64,000 nucleotides of DNA from Streptomyces sp. SID13031 (GTDB lineage: Bacteria > Actinomycetota > Actinomycetes > Propionibacteriales > Kribbellaceae): NCBI RefSeq assembly GCF_010548305.1, contig NZ_JAAGLV010000002.1:186001-250000 (forward strand), in the 5' to 3' direction. Of this stretch, positions 25,087 through 33,865 are shown piece by piece. Numbering within the stretch: position 1 is the first letter of the stretch; every line of letters begins with the position of its first letter. The notes below the pieces were generated by a model. That model worked only from the letters and a program-made list of their open reading frames with translations, did not search any database and was not told the origin of the DNA. The translations under genes and the position numbers were made by a program.

Positions 25087-25964
25087 AGCTGAGCCTCGAT
25101 CCCTACATGTTCCGCAGTACTCCGCTGCTGGAGCTGCCCGCGCTGGTGGCGTCACTGGGCTACGAGTGGCTGGAGCTGTCCCCGCGGGACGACTTCCTGC
25201 CGTTCTTCAACCGTGCCCGGGTCGACGATGCCGGGGTTGCCGCCTTCAAGCGGGAGCTGCGAGCAGCAGGGGTCGGAGTCTCGTCGGTGCTGCCGCTCTA
25301 CAAGTGGTCCGGCCCCGACGAGGACGAGCGGCAGGCGGCGGTCCGGTACTGGAAGCGCGCGATCCGGATCACCGCCGATCTCGGCGTCGATGTGATGAAC
25401 ACCGAGTTCAACGGCCGGCCGGAGCAGGCAGCCCGGAGCGAGGCGCAGTTCTGGCGCTCGCTGGAGGAGTTGCTGCCGGTGTTCGAGAGCGAAGGCGTCC
25501 GGCTGGTGCTCGAGCCGCACCCGGACGACTTCGAGGAGGACGGCAAAGCGGCCATCGACCTGATCCGCGGCATCAACAGCCCGCTGGTCAGCTTCCTGTA
25601 CTGCGCGCCGCACACCTTCCACATGGGCAACGATGCCCCCGGCATCATCGCGTACGCCGGGAGCCTGCTGACCAACGTGCACGTCGCGGACTCGTTCGAC
25701 CACACCGGGTCGTCCGGGTTGCGCTACATCGTCAACCCGCCCGGTTCGACCGTCCGGGTGCACCAGCACCTGGACATCGGCCAGGGCGAGGTCGACTTCG
25801 ACGAGCTGTTCGCGAGCCTGGCCACGGCCGGTTTCGACGGCACCGTCACCGCCTGCGTCTTCGCCTGGGAGGAACGTGCCCGGGAATCGAGCACGTTCAT
25901 GCGGGACAAGGTCACCTGCCTCATTGATGACGCAAGACTGAACAAGCAAGGGATGCAGCTGTGA
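25083..25964 (+). CDS. IolH/IolI-like sugar phosphate isomerase/epimerase
   Basis: A 293-residue TIM barrel of the xylose-isomerase-like superfamily: LSLDPYMFRSTPLLELP start, MNTEFNGRP, LVLEPHPDDFEEDG (metal Glu and His) and VHVADSFDHTGSS. It resembles IolH of Bacillus inositol operons, whose exact reaction is unclear, more than IolE. GTG 25083 overlaps the preceding TGA, and its own stop overlaps the GTG of the dehydrogenase gene. Confidence 0.78.
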   Translation: MKLSLDPYMFRSTPLLELPALVASLGYEWLELSPRDDFLPFFNRARVDDAGVAAFKRELRAAGVGVSSVLPLYKWSGPDEDERQAAVRYWKRAIRITADLGVDVMNTEFNGRPEQAARSEAQFWRSLEELLPVFESEGVRLVLEPHPDDFEEDGKAAIDLIRGINSPLVSFLYCAPHTFHMGNDAPGIIAYAGSLLTNVHVADSFDHTGSSGLRYIVNPPGSTVRVHQHLDIGQGEVDFDELFASLATAGFDGTVTACVFAWEERARESSTFMRDKVTCLIDDARLNKQGMQL

Positions 25965-27457
25965 GCATTGAGCGAATCACCCACCTGATCGGCGGAACCC
26001 CGTGGACGGGAGTCTCCGAACGCACCAGCAAGGTCTACAACCCGGCCACCGGCGAGCAGACCGGCGAGCTCGACCTGGCCTCGGCGGCGACCGTCGACGA
26101 GGTGGTGAAGGTCGCCCACGACGCGTCGAAGGCGTGGGGCAAGATCTCGCTCACCAAGCGCGCGCAGGTGCTGTTCGCCTTCCGTGAGCTGCTGAACGAG
26201 CGCAAGGAGGAGATCGCCGCGCTGATCACCGCCGAGCACGGCAAGGTGCTCTCGGACGCGCTCGGCGAGGTCACCCGCGGGCTCGAGGTGGTCGAGTTCG
26301 CGTGTGGCATCCCGCACCTGCTCAAGGGCGGCTTCAGCGAGAACGTCTCCACCAATGTCGACGTCTACTCGATCCGCCAGTCGCTCGGCGTGGTCGCGGT
26401 CATCTCGCCGTTCAACTTCCCGGCGATGGTGCCGCTGTGGTTCGTGCCGATCGCGATCGCCTGTGGCAACAGCGTGGTGATCAAGCCGTCCGAGAAGGAC
26501 CCGTCCGCGGTGAACGCGGTGGCCGCGCTCTGGAAGGAAGCAGGGCTGCCCGAGGGCGTGATGAACGTCGTGCACGGTGACAAGGAGGCCGTCGACCGGC
26601 TGCTGGAGCACCCGGACGTCAAGGCCGTCTCGTTCGTCGGCTCGACGCCGATCGCGCGCTATGTCTACGAGACCGGCACCAAGAACGGCAAGCGCGTGCA
26701 GGCCCTCGGTGGCGCCAAGAACCACATGGTCGTGCTGCCGGACGCCGACCTCGATCTCGCCGCCGACGCCGCGGTCAACGCCGGCTTCGGCTCCGCGGGG
26801 GAGCGCTGCATGGCGATCTCCGCACTGGTCGCGGTCGAGCCCGTAGCGGACGACCTGATCGCCAAGATCCGCGAGCGGATGGTGACGCTGAAGACCGGCG
26901 ACGGTACGCGTGGCTCCGACATGGGCCCGCTCGTCACCGGACCGCACCGCGACAAGGTGATCGGGTACGTCGAGGCAGGGGTCGAGGCCGGCGCGGAGCT
27001 GGCCGTCGACGGCCGCGAAGGTCCCTTCGACGGCGGTGACGACGGCTTCTGGCTCGGCCCGACGCTGTTCGACAAGGTCACCCCGGACATGTCGATCTAC
27101 ACCGACGAGATCTTCGGCCCGGTGCTCTCGGTCCTGCGCGTCACGTCGTACGACGCGGCGCTGGAGCTGGTCAACTCCAACCCGTACGGCAACGGCACGG
27201 CGATCTTCACCAACGACGGCGGCGCCGCCCGGCGGTACCAGACCGAGGTGGAGGTCGGCATGGTCGGCGTCAACGTGCCGATCCCGGTCCCGATGGCGTA
27301 CTACTCGTTCGGCGGCTGGAAGAACTCGCTGTTCGGCGACACGCACGCGCACGGCACCGAGGGCGTGCACTTCTTCACCCGCGGCAAGGTCATCACCTCC
27401 CGCTGGCTGGACCCGTCGCACGGCGGCCTCAACCTCGGCTTCCCTACTCACGATTGA
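25961..27457 (+). CDS. mmsA: CoA-acylating methylmalonate/malonate-semialdehyde dehydrogenase
   Basis: A 498-residue aldehyde dehydrogenase finishing the pathway by oxidising malonate semialdehyde to acetyl-CoA and CO2 with NAD (IolA role). The nucleophile is Cys283 in AGERCMAISALVAVE; the Asn of the oxyanion hole is in SPFNFPAMVPLW (about 150), and the MMSDH-type NMVVLPDADL-like segment (NHMVVLPDAD) is present. It also works in valine degradation. GTG 25961 overlaps the previous stop. A 14-bp-stem terminator follows, so this closes the inositol operon. Confidence 0.93.
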   Translation: MSIERITHLIGGTPWTGVSERTSKVYNPATGEQTGELDLASAATVDEVVKVAHDASKAWGKISLTKRAQVLFAFRELLNERKEEIAALITAEHGKVLSDALGEVTRGLEVVEFACGIPHLLKGGFSENVSTNVDVYSIRQSLGVVAVISPFNFPAMVPLWFVPIAIACGNSVVIKPSEKDPSAVNAVAALWKEAGLPEGVMNVVHGDKEAVDRLLEHPDVKAVSFVGSTPIARYVYETGTKNGKRVQALGGAKNHMVVLPDADLDLAADAAVNAGFGSAGERCMAISALVAVEPVADDLIAKIRERMVTLKTGDGTRGSDMGPLVTGPHRDKVIGYVEAGVEAGAELAVDGREGPFDGGDDGFWLGPTLFDKVTPDMSIYTDEIFGPVLSVLRVTSYDAALELVNSNPYGNGTAIFTNDGGAARRYQTEVEVGMVGVNVPIPVPMAYYSFGGWKNSLFGDTHAHGTEGVHFFTRGKVITSRWLDPSHGGLNLGFPTHD

Positions 27458-27500
27458 GCCCGACGCGTGACTGAGCCCGACGCGCGAGTGATCGGGCACT

Positions 27501-27538
27501 CCTGAGTGGTGACTACCCCAGTCGAGTCACCACTCAGG
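27501..27538 (+). terminator. Terminator of the inositol operon
   Basis: A perfect 14-bp stem (CCTGAGTGGTGACT with its complement) and a 10-nt loop, starting 43 bp after the mmsA stop. Confidence 0.8.
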
Positions 27539-27629
27539 GACTCAACCTAACCGGTGGTCGACTACTCAGAGTGAGCTGAGATCGAGCCCGGACGGAGTTG
27601 CAACATGGCCGGTTCGAGGGAGAGCCGGT

Positions 27630-27761
27630 GGCGCGGACGTAGTACTGGACGGTTCCGTGACCCCCGTGGAGGAGTTCGCGGCAAGCTACGAGCGCCTGCT
27701 TGCGCCGCTCGCGGATGACGGGGTCGGGCTGGTCCTCATCGAGCCGTTCTTGTTGCGGCGG
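27630..27761 (+). pseudogene. Fragment of an SGNH/GDSL hydrolase
   Basis: The frame reads DGSVTPVEEFAASYERLL, then LVLIEPFLL, which is the internal segment after the GxND block of actinobacterial SGNH hydrolases. The N-terminal GDSL block and the C-terminal catalytic DxxH are absent, and the homology stops at about 27761. It is a relic, not a gene. Confidence 0.6.
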
Positions 27762-27791
27762 CCTGGTTGTAGCTGGTCGAGTGACTGCCCT

Positions 27792-28793
27792 CTAGAGAGT
27801 CGTAGTAGGTCGAGGCTGGAGGCCGGCTTCGCGGTAGCACGCGTCGATGAGCTCCATCGTGGCGTGCGCGTCGTCGGCGTCTGTGATGAGCGGAGTGCCG
27901 TTACGGAGGTGCGCGGTGAAGGCCTCCAGCTGGTACGTGTAGGAGGACTTGGTGCCCAGCCGCTCGACCCAGGTGTCTTCCTTGGTCTTCACCGTCACGC
28001 GGTCGTCCAGATGGGGCAGCACGAAGCTGGGCGCGAAGGCCTCGCCACGGGTGCCGATGATCCGCAGGCTGAAGTCGACGTCCTCACCCGCCATGCTGGT
28101 CCGCACTGCGCCGGTAGCGCCGTTGGGGAACACCAGGTCGGCGTTGAGCCACTCGTCTACACCAGGAAGACGCTTGCGCTCACCTGCCCGGGCACTCGCC
28201 AGCTTGGGCACACCGCCACCCCACGGAGCCAGCATGCGCTGCGCGTGGAGTGCGTAGCAGCCGACATCCATTACTGCTCCACCAGCGAGCGACAGCGACC
28301 AGCGCGGGTCGTCGTCGGCAGGTGGCGGCATCACCATCGTCGCCTCGACGTGCTGCAGCTCACCGAGCTCGCCCTTGGCCAACAGCTCGTGCAGCCGCCG
28401 CGTCACCGGGTGGAAGACGTAGTGGAAGCCCTCCATCAGTACTACGCCCTGCTGGCGCGCAGAGTCTCGTACCTGCGCTGCCTCGGCCGCGTTGCTCGCG
28501 GACGGCTTCTCGGTCAGCACATGCTTGCCCGCGGCAATCGCCCGGAGGTTCCACGGACCGTGCAACCCGTTGGCGAGCGGGTTGTAGATCGCCTCGACCT
28601 CGGGGTCGTCGATGACTGCTTGATAGCTGTCCAGGACCCGCTCCACGCCGTGCTCGGCGGCGAACGCCTCCGCACGGTCGGTATCCCGGGCCGCGACCGC
28701 GACCAGTCGGGTGCCGGTCAGCCGGGCCGGTTCGGCGATCGCCTTGCCCGCGATCCGGGCGGCGCCGAGGATTCCGATGCGAAGCGGTTCCAT
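27792..28793 (-). CDS. Gfo/Idh/MocA family oxidoreductase
   Basis: A 333-residue NAD(P) dehydrogenase related to trans-1,2-dihydrobenzene-1,2-diol and xylose dehydrogenases: GILGAARIAGKAI at the start (Ala replacing one Gly of the usual motif), YNPLANGLHG, LTEKPSASN with the conserved Lys, and the catalytic region VMDVGCYALHAQRM. It lies 14 bp after the PhyH gene with GGGAGAA before ATG, so the two form an operon under the LacI regulator further upstream. The substrate is probably a sugar or polyol different from that of the plus-strand genes. Confidence 0.85.
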   Translation of the reverse strand: MEPLRIGILGAARIAGKAIAEPARLTGTRLVAVAARDTDRAEAFAAEHGVERVLDSYQAVIDDPEVEAIYNPLANGLHGPWNLRAIAAGKHVLTEKPSASNAAEAAQVRDSARQQGVVLMEGFHYVFHPVTRRLHELLAKGELGELQHVEATMVMPPPADDDPRWSLSLAGGAVMDVGCYALHAQRMLAPWGGGVPKLASARAGERKRLPGVDEWLNADLVFPNGATGAVRTSMAGEDVDFSLRIIGTRGEAFAPSFVLPHLDDRVTVKTKEDTWVERLGTKSSYTYQLEAFTAHLRNGTPLITDADDAHATMELIDACYREAGLQPRPTTTL

Positions 28794-28807
28794 GCGTTCT
28801 CCCTTGC

Positions 28808-29947
28808 TCAGATGTCAGCCGTACTGCGGCGTACGGTGTGCTCGTCGAGGGCCTGCTGCAGCCGGATGTCGGGCCAGTCCTCGGCGAGGGCCTGGCGGAC
28901 CAGGTCGGCCTGGGTCTGTGGGGCGAGGCCGCCGATCGGCCGGTCCCGGTCAAGGTTGGTCGGGAAAGCGTATCCCTCGGCGCTCGCGGCGATGACGTTG
29001 TCCAGATCGAAGGGGTCATCGTGCCGCAGAGAGCGCAGTACGGGATAGAGGGTGACCGCCATCCGGACCCGGTCGACGCTTTCCATCGCGCGGCCGAACG
29101 CGGACGAGAGCTGCAGCAGGTTCGCCATCCGGAGGATGTCCGCCGAGTGGTTGCTGCCGGCCGCGTGGAACAGTGCGGGGTTGAAGAACACCGCGTCGCC
29201 CTTGCTCAGCGGTAACTGCACGTGATTGGCGACGAAGTGCGCGCCGAACTCGGGTTGCCGCCAGGCGAGGTAGCCCAGCTCGTACTTGTGCGAGTGCGGC
29301 AGGTAGAGGGTCGGCCCGCTCTCCACCGGCATGGCACAGTGCGCGACGGCCCCTTGCAGCGTCAGCACGCTGGACAGCTTGTGCACATGAGCAGGGTATT
29401 GAGCCGCGACCTCGTTCGACTGGAAGCCGAGGTGGTAGTCGCGGTGCACCGTCTGACCTTCACCTCCCGGATTCACAACGTTCACCTGCGATGTGACCTG
29501 GTACGCCGGTCCGAGCCAGGCCTTCGCCGCCCACGCGAGCAGGTCGTTGGAGTAGTAGGCGGCGAAGACCTCGGGTGCCCTCAGGGCGAGCTTCTCCAGC
29601 GCGTTCCAGACCCGGTCGTTGGCGCCGGGCTTGGCGAAGTGGTCGCCGATGGCTTGGCCGGCCCGGTGCTGGTCGTCGATCATCGCGGCGAACTCGGCCG
29701 TTGTGGCATCGACCACCTCCTTGCCGAAGGCCCCTTTCAGGACGACGATGCCGGGGCCGCCGCTGAGCGCCTTGGCGAACTCGGCCTGGACCTCGCGCGG
29801 ATCCTCCTTGCGGAGGCGTTCGGCGTCGTACAGCGGTACCTGCTGCTCGATCGCGTCAGCGAACGGGTAGTCGGCCGGGTTGGTCCGGTCCTCGAGAACC
29901 TTGAGCAGGTCGGGCAGGTGCGCGTCATCGGGGTTCAGCCAGGTCAT
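28808..29947 (-). CDS. Phytanoyl-CoA dioxygenase (PhyH) family protein
   Basis: A 379-residue Fe(II)/2-oxoglutarate oxygenase. The iron triad is visible: His168-x-Asp170 (HRDYHLG) and His261 (ALFHAAGSN), with Arg273 as the likely 2-oxoglutarate salt-bridge residue. The ATG at 29947 follows AAGGAG; a longer frame runs upstream through the palindromic repeat and has no such site. PhyH members oxidise lipids, ectoine, halogenated metabolites or small polyols; here coupling with a Gfo/Idh/MocA dehydrogenase suggests hydroxylation then oxidation of a carbohydrate-like compound, which is inference. Confidence 0.87.
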   Translation of the reverse strand: MTWLNPDDAHLPDLLKVLEDRTNPADYPFADAIEQQVPLYDAERLRKEDPREVQAEFAKALSGGPGIVVLKGAFGKEVVDATTAEFAAMIDDQHRAGQAIGDHFAKPGANDRVWNALEKLALRAPEVFAAYYSNDLLAWAAKAWLGPAYQVTSQVNVVNPGGEGQTVHRDYHLGFQSNEVAAQYPAHVHKLSSVLTLQGAVAHCAMPVESGPTLYLPHSHKYELGYLAWRQPEFGAHFVANHVQLPLSKGDAVFFNPALFHAAGSNHSADILRMANLLQLSSAFGRAMESVDRVRMAVTLYPVLRSLRHDDPFDLDNVIAASAEGYAFPTNLDRDRPIGGLAPQTQADLVRQALAEDWPDIRLQQALDEHTVRRSTADI

Positions 29948-29963
29948 CGGTGGGCTCCTTCGT

Positions 29964-30063
29964 GTCCCGACCGACAGGACATAGTCGGTTCTGGAGGGTT
30001 TGCAGGCGGTGGTCTGAGCGTGCGGGTCGACCGGCCGGGCGAGCATGTCCTGTCGCTCGGCAC
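29964..30063. repeat. 100-bp palindromic repeat element, copy B
   Basis: Same length as copy A at 10945-11044 but in inverse orientation. Arm 29964-29986 is identical over 23 bp to arm 11022-11044 read on the other strand; the second arm (30041-30063) matches its counterpart at 19 of 23 positions, and the core CACGCTCA sits at the same offset on the minus strand. It fills the gap between the LacI stop and the PhyH ribosome-binding site. Confidence 0.8.
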
Positions 30064-30065
30064 GG

Positions 30066-31055
30066 CTACTTCGTGCGCACTGGGGCCGTGGTGGAGCGGA
30101 GGATGAGGGTTGGGGGGATGACTGTTGTGGTGGTGGTTGGGGTGTTGGTCAGGCGGGATTGGGCTGTGGTGATGGCTTGGGTGGCTAGGGCGGGGGTGTT
30201 CTGGGCGATCGTGGTGAGGCTGATGTGGGGGAGGGCGGCGATGGTGGTGTTGTCGTAGCCGATGAGGGAGAGGGCTTCGGGGACCTCTATGGACGACTGG
30301 CGGATGGTGTCCAGGAAGCCGGTGGCCAGGCGGTCGTTGAAGAGGGTGACCGCGGTGACCGGTGGGGAGTCGTTCAGGAAGGTTTTGGCGGCATCGGCGC
30401 CGTCGGATTCGGTGCGGCCGCCTGGCTGGATCAGGGGATGGAGACCGGCCTTGCGCATGGCGTCGCGGTAGCCGGTACGGCGTTCTGCGGCGCCGGGGGA
30501 TTTGGCGCCGTCGATGTGCAGGATGTGCGAGTGGCCCAACGCCAGCAGGTGTTCGACGGCCAGGCGTGAGCCCGTGGTGTCGTCTGTGCGTACTACGTCG
30601 ACGCCGGCCGCGCGGACCTTGCGCCCGACCGCGATCACGGGCTGCGACTCGGCCAGGGCCGACAGCGCGGAGGGGGACAGCTGCGGACCCAGCAGGATCA
30701 GCGCCTCGCACCGGTAGTCGAGCAATGACTGGACCGCGCGCGACTCGTCCCGCGACGGCGCGACAGCACTCAGCGCGAGGTCGTAGCCGGCCGCCTCCGC
30801 AGCGGAGTACAGGGCTTCGACCAGGTCGCCGTGAAAAGGTGCCCGTACGTCGAATGTCACGCCCAGCAATCGTGTTCGGGTGCGACCGAGGAGGCGGGCG
30901 CGATGGTCTGGGCGGTAGCCGAGCTCGCTGCCGGCGGCCAGCACGCGCGCCCGGGTCGCATCACTCGCGCCGGCTGCGTCGCGGTAGACGATCGAGACGA
31001 GCGCACGGGACACCCCGGCGAGCCGGGCGACGTCCTCCATAGTGGCGCGGGGCAC
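30066..31055 (-). CDS. LacI-family transcriptional regulator
   Basis: A 329-residue regulator with the canonical N-terminal helix-turn-helix and hinge (ATMEDVARLAGVSRALVSIV; about 4-60) and a periplasmic-binding-like effector domain. It is divergent from the Gfo/Idh/MocA-Hyi-GntR genes and upstream of PhyH, so it probably controls both arms of this carbohydrate locus. Two LacI-type palindromes lie in the 166-bp divergent region. The C-terminal tail is Thr-rich and probably disordered. The effector sugar is unknown. Confidence 0.88.
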   Translation of the reverse strand: MPRATMEDVARLAGVSRALVSIVYRDAAGASDATRARVLAAGSELGYRPDHRARLLGRTRTRLLGVTFDVRAPFHGDLVEALYSAAEAAGYDLALSAVAPSRDESRAVQSLLDYRCEALILLGPQLSPSALSALAESQPVIAVGRKVRAAGVDVVRTDDTTGSRLAVEHLLALGHSHILHIDGAKSPGAAERRTGYRDAMRKAGLHPLIQPGGRTESDGADAAKTFLNDSPPVTAVTLFNDRLATGFLDTIRQSSIEVPEALSLIGYDNTTIAALPHISLTTIAQNTPALATQAITTAQSRLTNTPTTTTTVIPPTLILRSTTAPVRTK

Positions 31056-31074
31056 CGATACCTCCAGATGGAAC

Positions 31075-31086
31075 GAAAACGATTAC
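31075..31086. promoter_or_regulatory. LacI-type operator near the regulator gene
   Basis: GAAAACGATTAC fits the core of the general LacI-family pattern (GNAANCGNTNNC), 20 bp upstream of the lacI start, consistent with autoregulation. Confidence 0.45.
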
Positions 31087-31136
31087 GCGGCAGAACCCTT
31101 GACGGAACCCATCAAACCAGTGTTCGCTAGCTCGTG

Positions 31137-31152
31137 ACTAGAGCGCTCTAGT
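31137..31152. promoter_or_regulatory. Perfect 16-bp palindrome, probable LacI-family operator
   Basis: ACTAGAGCGCTCTAGT, centred on GAGCGCTC as in the CebR/MalR-type operators of actinomycetes, 70 bp before the plus-strand dehydrogenase gene. Confidence 0.65.
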
Positions 31153-31221
31153 AGATGTTGCTACTACTAGTAGTTGCTCGTCACAACGGGGTACACGACA
31201 CGCGTCATGAGGAGATCGACC

Positions 31222-32259
31222 ATGCGTACCGATCATGGGCTGCAAGTCATCCGGATCGCGTTGATCGGTGCCGGCCGGATCGGCACCATGCACGCCGGCA
31301 ACATCGCGCGCCGGGTCCCGGCCGCCGAGCTGGCCGCCGTGGTCGACCCGCGCCTCGACGCGGCCGAGAGCCTGGCGGCGAAGTACGACGCCAGACCGGC
31401 CGGTGACATCGACGACGTGCTGAAGGATCCCGAGATCGACGCCGTCGCGATCACCTCGATCGCGATGGTGCACAGCGAGCTCGTCGTCCGCGCCGCCGAG
31501 GCGGGCAAGGCGGTCTTCTGTGAGAAGCCGGCCTCCCTCGAGCTGGCTGAGATGGACCGCGCGATCCAGGCGACCAGACAGGCCGGCGTCGTCTTCCAGG
31601 TCGGCTTCAACCGCCGCTTCGCCCGCGACTTCGCGGCCGCCCACGCCGCCGTGGTGAAGGGCGAGATCGGTACTCCGCAACTGCTGCGCTCGGTCACCCG
31701 CGATCCCGGCTGGCCGGGAGGGATGACGCACGCGGCCGGGATCAAGCCCTGGACGATCTTCCGCGAGACCCTGATCCACGACTTCGACACGTTGCTCTGG
31801 CTCAACCCCGGCGCCCAGCCGGTCGAGGTCTACACCCGTGCCGACGCGCTGGTCGCCCCGCAGTACAAGGAGACCGGGCTGATCGACACGGCCGCCGTGA
31901 TGCTCAGCTTCGACAACGGCGCGATCGCGACCGCCGAGGCGAACTTCTCCGCCCTCTACGGGTACGACGTACGCGGTGAGGTGTTCGGGTCGAAGGGCAT
32001 GGTGACGGCCGGCCGGCACGCGAGCAGCCCGCTGGTGCAGTACGGCGAGCACGGCATCAGCCAGCAGACGCTCAGGAGCGACGAGGAGATGTTCGCCGAC
32101 GCGTATGTCGCGGAGGTGTCCCAGTTCGCCGACGCGATCCGTACCGGCTCGACGCCGCCCGTCACCGGCGAGGACGCGCGCAACGCCCTGCGCGTCGCGC
32201 TGGCCGCGATGAAGTCCCACGAGGAGCACCGGCCGGTGCAGTTGCAGGAGATCGGGTGA
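31222..32259 (+). CDS. Gfo/Idh/MocA dehydrogenase, inositol-2-dehydrogenase-like
   Basis: A 345-residue enzyme with ALIGAGRIGTMHAGNIARRV, VFCEKPASLEL (about 103-113) and FRETLIHDFDTLLWL (about 180-194, catalytic Asp and His). It resembles IolG proteins more than the minus-strand neighbour does, so it is a fourth candidate inositol or hexitol dehydrogenase. ATG 31222 follows AGGAG; ATG 31207 lies before that site. It overlaps the isomerase gene by GTGA. Confidence 0.85.
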   Translation: MRTDHGLQVIRIALIGAGRIGTMHAGNIARRVPAAELAAVVDPRLDAAESLAAKYDARPAGDIDDVLKDPEIDAVAITSIAMVHSELVVRAAEAGKAVFCEKPASLELAEMDRAIQATRQAGVVFQVGFNRRFARDFAAAHAAVVKGEIGTPQLLRSVTRDPGWPGGMTHAAGIKPWTIFRETLIHDFDTLLWLNPGAQPVEVYTRADALVAPQYKETGLIDTAAVMLSFDNGAIATAEANFSALYGYDVRGEVFGSKGMVTAGRHASSPLVQYGEHGISQQTLRSDEEMFADAYVAEVSQFADAIRTGSTPPVTGEDARNALRVALAAMKSHEEHRPVQLQEIG

Positions 32260-33041
32260 GGCTCGCCGTCTGCGCCGAGATGGTCTTCACCGACCTGCCC
32301 TTCGTCAGCCGGGTCGAACGCATTCACGAGCGCGGCTTCGACGTCGAGATCTGGAACCACGGTGGCAAGGATGTCGACGCGCTGATCAGTACCGGCGCGA
32401 CGTTCTCGTCGATGACTGGGTACGTCCGTGGCTCCCTCACGCACGACCAGGACGACCTGCTCAAGACGGCCGAGCAGACGATCGAGGTGGCGAAGCGGCT
32501 GGGCTGCCCACGGCTCAACCTGCACGGGACCGAGCTCGGCGAAGGCGGGTTGCCCGTCCTCCCGCAGTACGAGGTGACCGGTGAGATGTGGCTGGCGGCC
32601 GCGAAGACCCTGACGAGGCTGGCCGAGCTCGGCGCCGCCAACGAGGTGATGTTCGTGCTCGAGAACCTCAACACCCAGGTCGACCATCCAGGCGTCCCGT
32701 TCGCGAAGGCCGCCGACACGCTCGCGCTCGTCGCGGCCGTCGACCATCCCAACCTGCGCCTGATGCTCGACCTGTACCACGCCCAGATCGGCGAGGGGAA
32801 TCTGATCGCCCTGCTCCGCGAAGCGGCTCCGTTCATCGGCGAGATCCAGGTCGCCGACGTGCCTGGCCGCTGCGAGCCGGGGACCGGTGAGATCAACTAT
32901 CCGGCCATCGACGCGGCCCTGCGGGAGCTCGGGTATGCGGGCACGGTGGGTCTCGAAGCCTTTGCCCACAGCGATAGTGAGCTCGCGCTTAAGCGGTTCG
33001 GCCGCGCCTTCAGTGGCGCCGCCAGATTGGAAGAGATCTGA
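32256..33041 (+). CDS. Hydroxypyruvate-isomerase-like TIM-barrel protein
   Basis: A 261-residue barrel of the Hyi family: RLAVCAEMVFTDLPF start, LNLHGTELGEGG, FVLENLNTQVDHPG (metal Glu), LMLDLYHAQIGEGN and IQVADVPGRCEPGTGEINY, the last closely matching Hyi and related epimerases. Length equals Hyi. Co-translated with the preceding dehydrogenase, it probably isomerises the keto product of that enzyme rather than hydroxypyruvate itself. Confidence 0.82.
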   Translation: MRLAVCAEMVFTDLPFVSRVERIHERGFDVEIWNHGGKDVDALISTGATFSSMTGYVRGSLTHDQDDLLKTAEQTIEVAKRLGCPRLNLHGTELGEGGLPVLPQYEVTGEMWLAAAKTLTRLAELGAANEVMFVLENLNTQVDHPGVPFAKAADTLALVAAVDHPNLRLMLDLYHAQIGEGNLIALLREAAPFIGEIQVADVPGRCEPGTGEINYPAIDAALRELGYAGTVGLEAFAHSDSELALKRFGRAFSGAARLEEI

Positions 33042-33094
33042 TCAAATCCCCACTCCGACTCGACGGTGCGCCTTCGACACCCCAAGATGTGCCC

Positions 33095-33838
33095 ATGAGC
33101 ACCGTCCAGGTCAGCGTTGATCGCACCAGTCGCACCCCGCTTCACGTACAGCTCGCGCAGCAGCTCGAAGCGGCGATCCAGGGCGGTGACCTCCCGGTCG
33201 GTTCCCGGCTGAGCAACGAGGTGGACCTCGCAGAGGCGTACGGCCTGAGCCGTCCTACCGTCCGCCAGGCCATCGCCCGGCTGGTCGACCAGGGCCTGCT
33301 GGTCCGCAAGCGCGGCGTCGGCACCCAGGTGGTCGGCAACTCGGGTCAGGTCCGCCGCAGCCTCGAGCTGACCAGCCTGTACGACGACCTGGCCGCGGCG
33401 CATCGCAAGCCCCAGACGGAGGTACTGCGCTTCGGTATCGCCCCGGCGACCCCAGACGTCGCCGCAGCCCTCCAGTGCGAGCAGGGCGATCGCGTACTAC
33501 GCCTGGAGCGGCTCCGTCGCGCTGATGGCGAGCCGCTGGCCCTGATGCGCAACTGGCTGCCGCCGGAGATGCTCGACACCGACCCGACCACCCTGGCCGA
33601 GCGCGGCCTGTACGAGCTGCTCCGGGCCGAGGGGGTCCGCCTGAAGGTGGCGCACCAGACCATCTCGGCCCAGCCGGCCACAGCAGAGCAAGCCCGGCTC
33701 CTCATGGAAGAGCCGGGCTACCCGCTGCTGGCGACCACACGGATCACCTACGACGACCACGGACGCGCAGTGGAGTACGGCTCCCACCTGTTCCGCGCCT
33801 CCCGCTACGCCTTCGAACACACCCTCGTCCACCGCTGA
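33095..33838 (+). CDS. GntR/HutC-family regulator, paralogue of the inositol regulator
   Basis: A 247-residue HutC-type regulator with an N-terminal winged helix (LSRPTVRQAIARLVDQGLLV; about 45-64) and UTRA domain. Its linker and UTRA segments (RRSLELTSLYDDL, LMRNWLPPEM) are close to those of the GntR at 11828, so the two may share ligand type or even operators. It sits 53 bp after the isomerase gene and probably belongs to the same operon, giving local feedback. ATG 33095 is preferred over GTG 33089. Confidence 0.87.
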   Translation: MSTVQVSVDRTSRTPLHVQLAQQLEAAIQGGDLPVGSRLSNEVDLAEAYGLSRPTVRQAIARLVDQGLLVRKRGVGTQVVGNSGQVRRSLELTSLYDDLAAAHRKPQTEVLRFGIAPATPDVAAALQCEQGDRVLRLERLRRADGEPLALMRNWLPPEMLDTDPTTLAERGLYELLRAEGVRLKVAHQTISAQPATAEQARLLMEEPGYPLLATTRITYDDHGRAVEYGSHLFRASRYAFEHTLVHR

Positions 33839-33865
33839 CCGTCCGCGGCGGACGAGGGACGGTCA
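33836..33865. terminator. Bidirectional terminator hairpin
   Basis: A 9-bp perfect stem TGACCGTCC/GGACGGTCA with a 12-nt loop, filling the 27-bp gap between two convergent genes. Confidence 0.7.
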
